From Massariosphaeria phaeospora (Eukaryota; Ascomycota; Dothideomycetes; Pleosporales): a stretch of DNA of 64,000 nt. The position numbers and the translations under genes are program-made. Positions 54,864 to 64,000 of the stretch are shown here, piece by piece. The notes beneath the pieces are model-generated. The model saw only the letters and a list, made by a program, of their open reading frames with translations, did not search any database and was not told where the DNA came from. Within the stretch, counting starts at the first letter, position 1. Each line of letters begins with the position of its first letter. The stretch covers positions 496,001-560,000 of the forward strand of contig JAADJZ010000023.1 of the NCBI GenBank assembly GCA_011032825.1, given 5' to 3'.

Positions 54864-57800
54864 ATGGCCGCACCAACGAAGAAGACCAAGCACTCCAAGC
54901 TTGATGCAGTGGTAGGCAACTACTACGCTAGCTTCGATTATTCCTAACTTAGATGGCAGGAAATCAACCTCGGTCTACAGGTCCTCTATCCGAATCCAGA
55001 AGACCTCTTAACGTCCAAATCATCAAACATTATTAGCTATGAGTAAGCTCGACATTCTTCTTTTGTATTGTCATCGTCGACTAAGACCTACTGTGTAGTA
55101 TTGTGGCTATCCCTGGGCTAGGCGCAAATCCGGCATACACTTGGGGCCACGATGAAAAGAATTGGCTGCGTGAAATGCTACCGCGTAGAGTTCCAAATGC
55201 ACGCATCAGCGCTTTCGAATATCAAAATCAATGGTTTGGGAAGGGTGCAGTGGATCAACGGCTTGAGAACGTGGCGGACCAACTGTTATATTCACTCGAG
55301 CGGTCGCGTGGGGTGAGTACTTTTCTTAGCCCTGTACAAATCCCACCCAGAAAACGTTCTGATTCCCATATAGGAAGGGAACAAAACTCCGATAATATTT
55401 GTGGCCCACTGTCTAGGTGAGTCTCACACGCGCTGTTATGTCAGGCGATCTTTCTCACAACTCTGTAGGTGGTATTGTGCTTGAGCGGGCTCTCATCACG
55501 GCTCAACTACGACAAAACTCTTTCCCTAGCATCTTTCCATTTGTAGCAGGTTCCATTTTCCTGGGAACCCCATTCCGTGGCACCCAGACACAGGCAAAAG
55601 CCATGATCTTGGCAGAGATGGCCGAAACAATAGGATTAGGGATGTCTTCAGGCTTGCTTCAGATATTGAAGAAGGACTCGGACACTCTCCTCCGCATGTT
55701 AGACGAGTTTGTGCGACTGTGCAATGATGCGCAAATACGGAATTTCTGCTTCTTTGAGTCCCAGGAGAGCGATGTCGCCGCCCTATTGCTCAAGGGCCTT
55801 CCGTTTAAAAGAAAAGAACTCGTTGTCGATAAAGAGTCTGCCACATACCCTGGCGTCGATAATCAGCAGCTGGCCTCTGATCATTTCCACTTGAACAAGT
55901 TCACCAGTTCCAAGGACGGAAATTTTGTTTCCGTCTCCGACGAAATTAGAATTACCACTCAAAAGGTGAGTTAAGATGCACAATGTGGCTGACTAGGGTT
56001 TCTCACGCTCTATGACTAAACTGTGTCGATTTAGTGTCCCGATGTGCTAACGCTACCAGGCTGCTGGTATTATAAAATCGAGGCAAAAGGCTCTACAAAA
56101 CGCACTTGTCGATGACCGAACTTACCAAGCACTCAAGGAGTTCCTGCGCAAGGGCTTTTCGGACTTGGATGTGGTAGCAAAGGGTTCTCACCGGGGTCCC
56201 AAGAGCAATGAGCCATCTTGGATCGTAGAGGTCAAGGAGTACAAAGTTTGGAAGGAAGAACAAAAGTCTAATATTCTTTGGATCCATAGTAAAGCAGGTA
56301 CTGGCCAGGGTCCGATTGCATCGTCGGTTATTGAGGGCCTCGCCAAAACGTGCGAACAGGGTTCCGTCGTCGCTTCGTTCTTCTGTGACCAAGGTGACGA
56401 GCATCGCCGAAGCTTGGAGAAAATGCTGAAGCTGCTCATTCGTCAAGTGATTGACCTCAACCAGGATCTTGCTGAACATTTACTCACCGACGCGAAGCGA
56501 GGAAAGAGTACGGGAAAACAAGCCTTCGACGAGGAGTATTTGTCCAAGATATCAACACTTTGGGACGCCTTGCAGAATATGGCGAAAAGTCTTTCAGAGG
56601 GCTTTATGTACATCATCATCTACGGCCTCGAGCAACTCTCTAAAGAATCGTTGACCGAGTTTCTCCGTTGCATCCAAGACCTTGCCATCCTCAATGAAGA
56701 TTCCCAGGGGATGAGGATCAAGTGGATCCTGTTTTCAAGAAGCGGACGACCAGACATTGAGAAGGTACTCAAACCAAAAGCCTATAAGATCAATATCGAC
56801 GATGATGAGAATTCAGATCGGGTCAGCAAGGCCTTACGGGCTGATATATCAATGCGAGTAGATGAGCTTGGGCTTTCTGCACCTCTGTCGTACTTCGTAA
56901 AGAGGCATGTGCACTCCCGCGCAGACTACGATTATGTCTATGTCAGTCTTGCTATACAAGAATTAAAGAACGAGCGAGAGACCGGAAAGGCGACGCATTC
57001 TTACATCAGGGCTCTACTAGAGTCGTTTCCGATGGGCTTGACTGAGATGTTCGAACATATCCGCAGGAGGGTCCTCGACCCGAAGGCTGAGGGGATCGAG
57101 TACACGAAAGAGATCTTACGTTGTATGATCCTAGCCAAGCGAGATCCGACGATGCGCGAGCTCGCGGTCATGGCAGGCCTTCCTGAAGAGGATAGAGACA
57201 ATTTGGAGCAACTGAAAGACCACATAATCCGGTGTGGCGCCTTCTTAACGCTGCGCGGCAATGAGCTTGATGAGGATGCGAAGACCGTGGAATGGATCGA
57301 TATCTCAGCGCGGGAACATCTCGAAAAATACGCCAAGGATGATCTGGCACTGGAGCTCAGGGATATGCAGGATGGCATCATCGCGCTGCGATGCCTAAGT
57401 TATATCTACGACATCACGGAGCGATACCAAACCGCCAAAGTAATCGAACCAACAGTGGAAGACGTGGATGAAACAGATGAGCATCAAGAAGGAAACAAAT
57501 CCCAACCCTATGCAGTGCCAGAAGACGAATCCAACTCCATCGAAGACCATAAACTTGATGCGACCGAAGAACAACATGGCGAGGGCGATGAAGACCAACA
57601 TGTTGAGGGTGATGAAGATAATGCTTCACATGCCCCGAGTGACGAGGTCTTGAATGACAGCCAGTTTGATGAGGATGATGCCCTGCAATATCCAGTGCAG
57701 TACTGGATAGAGCATGCAAAATCTGCTTCAGTTGATGTTATCGAAGAATTCCGCACAGATCATGTGTTCTGGCAAGCGGAATCACGACCTCGGCAAGATT

Positions 57801-60800
57801 GGTGGAAGGTCAATGAGAGTATCCACTGGTTCGACGACCAAGCAGATGTTTCGGCCTTACATGTGGCTACAATCACTGGCTATTCTGCTCTGGTCGATCG
57901 CCTCTTAAACCAGGGTTGGGCTAGTGAGGTACACAAAGAAGACTCAATAGGCTACCAACCACTCTTCTATGCCTGCTCTGGTGGCGAGTACGAAATAGTC
58001 CAAATGTTACTTGGTGCAGGCTCCGATATCAATTTCGTCAGTCACGAAGGAAAAATTACCGCTTTGATTGGAGCTGCGGATTCGGGCCACCGAGAGATCG
58101 TGGAGCTACTTCTCGACCGTGACGCCGACATAGATGCGACATCTGAAAAATGGGGAACAGCTGTGTACTGTGCGGCCGACAATAACCATCTCGACGTTAT
58201 GAGACTGCTATTTGCGCGAGGGGCGGATGCCAATGTGATCGGGGGCGAGTCTCGCCGACCTTTAAACGTTGCGGCATTCAATGGCTCGGTAGAGGCCGTT
58301 CGTCTGTTACTCGAGCATGGCGCAGATGTTGATCCAAACGAGGAGTATTTGTATGGAAGCGCTGTTGGTGTTGCTGCAAGGTGACTATCACCGATCTTGT
58401 GATGCCTACCAATACGCTAACTCCATTATAGGCGCGGCCATGTGGATGTCGTTAAGTTGCTAATTTCCAAGGGATGGAGCCCGAGTAAACCCATGAAGAC
58501 CTATGGATCTTTCTTGACCGCGGCATCTACATACGGACATGTAGATGTCGTCGAACTACTGGTTACTAAGGAAAGTCGCGTAACGGTGCTCGAGCAAGCT
58601 TTGCAAGGTAAGCTTATCCTAGCCATAGCTCGCATCATACTGACTGCTCTAGCTGCAAGTCAAAACGGCAAAGCAGACGCAGTGAAAATTATACTAGACC
58701 ATACCCCAACTTTGCGGCACCAGAAAGCATTTATGCTTGCAGCCTTCTACGGTAGAGATGAAGTACTAAAACTCCTTTTTCCGAGGGGAATAAGTCAGGA
58801 GAAGCTGGATGAGGCCTTGTACAAAGCCTGCGACAACGAGAACGAAGAAACAACAAAGTTACTTCTGGAGTTCGGTGCCAATCCTGATGCTGAGGGAGCT
58901 GAGTATGGTTGTGCCCTGACTGCCTCGGCGTTTGATGGCACGGAAAATATCCTACGAGCTCTCCTCGAGAAAGGGGCTGATGCGAACAAGCGTGGTGGTA
59001 CCTACGGAACGGCACTTCAAGCAGCAGCACTTGATGGCGACGTTGACATTGTCAAACTGCTCCTGAAACATGGTGCCAAAGTCAACACGGAGCCCATCGG
59101 AACTTATGGAACCCCACTCCAGGCTGCCTGCTATACAGGCGACGAGGACACTATACGGGTACTTCTGGAGCATCACGCGGACATCAATGCATATGGCGGA
59201 GAATATGGATACGCAATTGTTGCTGCCGTGAGTGAGTCAGATACCGCATCTATTGACATCCTACTTGAGCACAACGCCGACGTCAATGTCCGTGGTGGCA
59301 ATAACAATAAACCTTTGATTGCGATAGCTGGAGCTACACTACCCAAGGAATATCTCGCAAAGATACTGGACCATGGTGCCGAAATCAACGCCGTATGCAA
59401 TCGTGGAACCACAGTCTTGATTACATGCGCGGACGCGCTGGACACCGAAGGCCTAGAATTTCTCATCTCGCGAGGCGCAGACGTACATGTAATAAGCGAG
59501 GAGCATGGAACCGCTCTCCATGCTGCGGCGGCACAAGGAGATCACGAAAGTTGTGAGGTTCTCCTCAAAGCGGGGTCGGACGTTAATGCAGTTGGTGGGC
59601 CTCATGGAACTTGTCTCACGGCCGCTGCACTTGACGGAAATATTGAAACGGTCAAACAACTTCTGAAAGCAGGCGCGGATCCAACGGGTGTTGACTTGGT
59701 GGCCGGCGAATACGGAACTCCTCTTCAAGCGGCTTGCTTTGGCGGCGATGATGATGTCGTCAAGGAGCTGATCGAACACGGCGCGGTCATTGACCTTCCG
59801 ACCGGCAATGGGAAATTCGGTTACCCATTGCAAGCAGCTGCCGTTGCTGGTCATGATGATATCATTGAATTACTATTAGAAAAGGGGGCTGATCCTAACC
59901 TCGAGGGAGGTCTGCACGGCTTTGCTCTTCTTGCTGCAGCGTCAAAGAACGGACAAGAGCATATAGTAGGAACACTCGTGGATCATGGGGCTAGGCTTTC
60001 CGTTGAAGGTGGGTTGCTTGGAAGCTTAGTTCAGGCAGCTGCGTACGGAAACATTCGTCACGATGCGCTGGAGGCTTTGGTTGAGGGAGGAATGGATGTC
60101 CACGCGGCGGGTGGGAAATACGGCAGTGGCCTTCAAGCGGCGTGTTTCTTCGCCGACTTAGATTCAGTCGAGGTTCTGCTCGCAAAGGGTGTCGACGTCA
60201 ATTACCAAGGCGGGAAGTACGGCACGGCTCTGCAAGTAAGCATAGAGAATAGGCCTCACGGTTCGACAGCACACTAACCTGTACAGGCTTCAGCTTCCCG
60301 CGGCCGACTGGAATATGTTGAAAGACTACTGAAAGCAGGAGCAGATGTCCGTATTCGCGGTGGAAAATACCAAGACGCGATCCAAGCTGCAGCATCGAGA
60401 GGCCACACGAGCGTCCTCGAGAAATTCTTGGATATGGGTCTACCGGAACAGATTCTCGATGAGGCGTTCGTTGCTGCATGTGCCTATCGACAGTCGGCAA
60501 GCGTGGAAGCACTGTTAAAGAGCGGAGCTAATGTGTACGCCCGCCATCCCACTTTTGGTGTTGCAATGGATACACTACGGGTTGAGCAGGCGGATGGATA
60601 CAACTCCGATGACGAACTCTACGCGGACCCAGACGAGGACGAGGATGAAGATGATGAAGAGGAGGACGATGACGAAGACGATGACGATGAAGAGGACGAG
60701 TTTGAGGGCGACGACGAAGAATCCGACGGTGGGGACACCGACGAGGGCAGTGTAAAAGATCTCCATCTCGAGGAGGAAGTGACCGAGGAAATGAAGATAC

Positions 60801-61972
60801 AGAAGCTTCTAGATGAAGCAATGGCTCGCGTCAAGCGCAACCCGAGTGTAACGCGCTACCGGACCGTTAAACGCAGAGGCCTTCCGCAAAGTCTCGCTGC
60901 CGGTCCTCCGCAAATGCCGCCTATGCCAAGCTACCAGCGCTATAGTCAGGCTATGACTGCAGACCCTTATGGACAAACAGTTGGACAGCAGCAGTACCAT
61001 GGTCAACAGCCGCCACCTGTCCATACTTACCCTGGTCTGAATCAACGAGGAAGTCCTCAAACTCAGCAGGGCTATCCTCCGCCTATTAATAATGGATATA
61101 CCCCATACAACGCGTCTGCCAGCACTCCTCCACCTCCTAGGCCTCATCCGCAGCAATATCAATCTCCAATCAGCGGAGAACCACCCAGTCACGAGTCACC
61201 GCAAAGGTTTCAGCAGTATCCACAATACTCGCAGCCTCCGCCGCACCCGTCACAACCGCAACGGCCCGTTATGGATGGTGCTCCAAATGCGACTCATACA
61301 CCACCACCCTTACCCGCACGTATCGTGAGTCAAGAGCAGTCGCCGCACCGGTATTCCCAGTCATCAAGCCCGGGTCCTCAGATGAACCCAGGTCCCGGCG
61401 GCAGATACCAGCTGGCACAGAGGAAGCCCGTCCCCAGCTCACAACCAGCATACCAGCAACGACCCCCGCCGCCGCCCCAACAGGATTCCGCAAGCTTTCC
61501 TGCGCCGAACGTCCACTCACCACATCCGCAAGCGCCGTATAGTGCACAGCCACCGCAACCACAGCACAATTACCCACCTCCTCAGCCGCAGTACACCTCG
61601 CCCCCGCCGCCACAGCAACGGTACAGCCAGCCTCCAGCGCAATCTCCATACCAGAGCTCCCCGGCATCGCATCATCAGGCGCCGCCTCCCCAGCATCGCT
61701 ACTCGCAAGCTCCGCCCAGCCAAGAAGCCGGCTATGTGGCGTACGGCCAGGCTTCTCAGGCTTCGTCGCAGACGTCGTTCCAGAGTAGTCAGTATGCGCA
61801 GAGTACGCAGTATGGTGGTTCGCAGGGCTATTCGCCGTATAATGGGGGGTCGCCGCACTCGAGTCAGACGAGTGGGTTTGGGGGGCAGACGCAGGGCCAG
61901 GGTCAGGGTCAGGGTCAGAATCAGGGGAGTAGGTGGAATGGTGGGGGGTATGATGGGGAGGGGTATGGGTAA
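54864..61972 (+). CDS. NLR-like protein: alpha/beta hydrolase, degenerate NACHT, about 26 ankyrin repeats, Pro/Gln-rich tail
   Basis: Nine exons: 54864-54911, 54960-55042, 55099-55312, 55374-55416, 55469-55965, 56060-58380, 58432-58607, 58653-60235, 60287-61972; 2216 residues, every phase matching. N-terminal alpha/beta-hydrolase domain (about 43-290) has DIVAIPGLGANPAYTWGH and VAHCLGG, where the usual nucleophile Ser is C128. A STAND/NACHT-like domain (about 360-700) has ILWIHSKAGTGQGP: Walker A Lys is Q378 and the next Ser/Thr is G379. The Walker B site is IIIYGLEQL, with Y483 where Asp is expected. An acidic linker (about 750-840) precedes ankyrin repeats (about 890-1740), then a Glu/Asp run (about 1773-1815) and a Pro/Gln/Tyr/Ser-rich tail (about 1850-2216). 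The architecture matches fungal NLR proteins tied to non-self recognition and heterokaryon incompatibility; the active-site losses suggest altered mechanism. Confidence 0.88.
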
Positions 61973-62873
61973 GGGGCGATGGTAATGATGATGATATGTC
62001 GAGGAAGTGTGGTGTCGTTGAGTGATAGGGCAGGTGTTGATGGATAGCGTTGTCAGTTACTTTAATAGATAGATTGTATCATCGCTTCTAAAATGGCCTG
62101 ATCTCCTCGGTCGAAAATCCAGCCAATGTCGTATTACACAATACGCTCTCAATGCATAATTTGAGATGGCATTGTAAAGGAATAGGCAAACCCTTAAGAT
62201 CCGGTCTTGATCTCCCACATTGTTGAAAAGAAGAAGGTCTCTAGTGGCGATATATCCAATTTCGGGGCTTGTGGTTCATCAGTCTGGTTGTCATCTCGTT
62301 TGTGTATAACTGGATTTGTTAGTGAGCATGTGCCGAATCCTGATTTCGTTGCCCTGTAAAACGGCCACCTATTTAGCTTAGGCTGAAAACAAATGAGTCT
62401 CCACTAGAGCTACTCGCGCAAACTTTCATACTAGTCCTGACATCCTCTACATAATCGAGGAAAGAGCACTTCCTTATGGAATAGCGACGCAGTTCAGTTC
62501 TATATCTACTATATTCATTTCCATTTTCAGACTAGCCCGCGCGTGTAGCGAGCTGCGAACTTTTCACCGATAATAGCATGACGTCAATGGTTTCTGCGTT
62601 GTTCACTGGAGGTGATGAGTCAGCTAGTGCGCTGCGCGCAAGCATATATGCTCGGTTTTCTCCACTTCCGACACCACTTCTACGACAACCTCACCCGACA
62701 ACTTCATCCGACGGGCCGGTTTGACAATCTACATCGGTAGCCTGTTTTAAACCCTCCGCGGCAGCCTACTTGACCACCCTCCCTCGATATCCTCCATCCA
62801 CGCCCTCTAACCATCGGGAACCAAAGCATACAACCCCAGGAACCTGGTACTACAAAGCTTTGTTAAGCTCACA
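61973..62873. other. Intergenic region
   Basis: No gene seen; TATATGC near 62646 could belong to the next gene's promoter. Confidence 0.5.
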
Positions 62874-64000
62874 ATGTCTAGCAGTACACCCATCTACAAG
62901 CTTTCGACCGAGATCCTTCTACACATCGCGAAAATGGTGCCAACAGCGAGCCTACCCGCGCTCTGTCGTGTCTCCAAGGAACTGCAGCCGATCGCCGAAG
63001 AAGCACTGTACAGATACCTTGTCATTTCTTCGAACGCGACCTCTGCTTGCGACCCTATCTTTCGTCTCTTGAAGAGGGTCGTAGAGCAGCCCCGCCTTGC
63101 AAAATCGGTCAAGTCGCTGACAACGTTGGACATTTACCAAAACTCGAGCAAGTTTCAGGACGATCTCCTACTGAGCATACTCCAGATAATTGACAAGAGG
63201 TTCGCGTCATCGGAGCAGGGCGCTACCTGGCGGGCTAGAGCCGAGGAGGGTCATGAGCTTGCCTTTGTCGCCGTCCTCCTCGCGGCATTGCCCAACATCC
63301 GATCCCTGGACATCGCACTCTTGAATGTTTCAGATCTTATAGAGCTACCCTCTCTTCTACGATCACTCGGAACCTACACTCATCAACCGTCTTCGAAAAC
63401 ATACGACATGTTTCAGAGTGTTACCAACTTGTCCGTGGGGTGCTCAGGTGTAGGACTACTATCCTGCAGCTTCCCCAAGCTGAAGACGTTGAAAATAACC
63501 CAACTCAACACACTGGACATGGACAACTTCATGGACGAGGTGGTGTTTTTCAACCGGTTCTCCTATGATGACCTCTCAAGGAGTACTAAGAATCTTGAAC
63601 AACTCGTCATTGAACTACCGTACGGGTTCCGTGACATTTATTGGAATAATTGGACTGAGTCATTGTCCCCCTGGGTTTCCGAGTTGGCGCTTACCCATGT
63701 GCCGCACCTCATCGTTACGTTCTGTTACATATCGCCACACGAGTACGAACTGATCACTTTCCAATACCTCGTTGACATGATCCATGAAGTTTTTCCGTCA
63801 ATCTCGAAACTTACGATCCCCGATGATTCGTACTTCAGCATGGACTTCATGGACATTGTCGAGCCGATCATGTGTATGCCACACTTTCATCATCTGCGCG
63901 AGCTCGAGGTGTCGATTGAAGTTCTTGCCGGTCATAACTTGGGCGATTACGAGAAGGAGAGCTTGCCAGCCGGACTTCGCAAACTGGCAGTTTGTTGCTT
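62874..64000 (+). CDS. F-box protein with leucine-rich-like region (copy 7), 3' end outside window
   Basis: Open from the ATG at 62874 to the window end (375 residues visible). N-terminus IYKLSTEILLHIAKMVPTAS, then LPALCRVSKELQPIAEEALY, is a typical F-box; LLKRVVEQPRLAKSVKSLTT matches the family segment after it. Leu-rich pieces such as LPNIRSLDIALLNV, FPKLKTLKITQLNT and LRELEVSIEVL follow. Complete within the visible part, without stops. Substrate unknown. Confidence 0.75.
   Translation, partial: MSSSTPIYKLSTEILLHIAKMVPTASLPALCRVSKELQPIAEEALYRYLVISSNATSACDPIFRLLKRVVEQPRLAKSVKSLTTLDIYQNSSKFQDDLLLSILQIIDKRFASSEQGATWRARAEEGHELAFVAVLLAALPNIRSLDIALLNVSDLIELPSLLRSLGTYTHQPSSKTYDMFQSVTNLSVGCSGVGLLSCSFPKLKTLKITQLNTLDMDNFMDEVVFFNRFSYDDLSRSTKNLEQLVIELPYGFRDIYWNNWTESLSPWVSELALTHVPHLIVTFCYISPHEYELITFQYLVDMIHEVFPSISKLTIPDDSYFSMDFMDIVEPIMCMPHFHHLRELEVSIEVLAGHNLGDYEKESLPAGLRKLAVCC

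Overview
This window looks like nuclear DNA of a filamentous ascomycete (Pezizomycotina; a Dothideomycete-like fungus is my best guess, not proven). The reasons are short introns (45-123 bp) with GT..AG borders, an intron-bearing tRNA, and families typical of these fungi: DOMON/cytochrome b561, DUF6536, DUF6601, 2EXR/F-box proteins and NLR-like ankyrin proteins. Gene models were spliced by eye; most are supported by phase-consistent joins that keep family motifs intact.

Layout. 1-11.7 kb: a DOMON-cytochrome b561 protein (5' end outside the window), a secreted family 2 glycoside hydrolase, tRNA-Val(AAC), an eight-exon cytochrome P450, a small 2EXR-like protein and a large single-pass membrane protein. 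11.7-15.4 kb is a long stretch with no gene I can support. 15.4-20.3 kb: an uncharacterised basic/acidic protein, a DUF952 protein divergent from an MscL-type mechanosensitive channel, and a secreted surface protein. 21.2-25.4 kb: a divergent pair of Golgi-type glycan enzymes, a Stealth-family sugar-phosphotransferase with an EF hand and a GT34 glycosyltransferase.

26-53 kb is an accessory-looking region. It carries copies of one F-box/leucine-rich-like family, both intact (26.0, 47.0, 49.3 kb, and a seventh member at 62.9 kb) and decaying (31.8, 37.6, 45.9 kb), plus three 2EXR-type genes. Between them lie single-copy enzyme genes: an EthD protein, a zinc alcohol dehydrogenase and a serine beta-lactamase-like protein. 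There are also apparently broken genes: a DUF6536 membrane protein with two Trp-position stops, a subtilase with a frameshift and a stop, and the 3' end of an FAD-linked oxidase.

53.3-62 kb holds a DUF6601 membrane protein divergent from the most striking gene of the window. This is a nine-exon, 2216-residue NLR-like protein: alpha/beta-hydrolase domain, NACHT-like domain, about 26 ankyrin repeats, an acidic tract and a Pro/Gln-rich tail. Its hydrolase nucleophile is Cys instead of Ser, and both Walker motifs of the NACHT domain are degenerate, so it may be a non-canonical, ATP-independent member of the fungal NLR class. The window ends inside another F-box gene.
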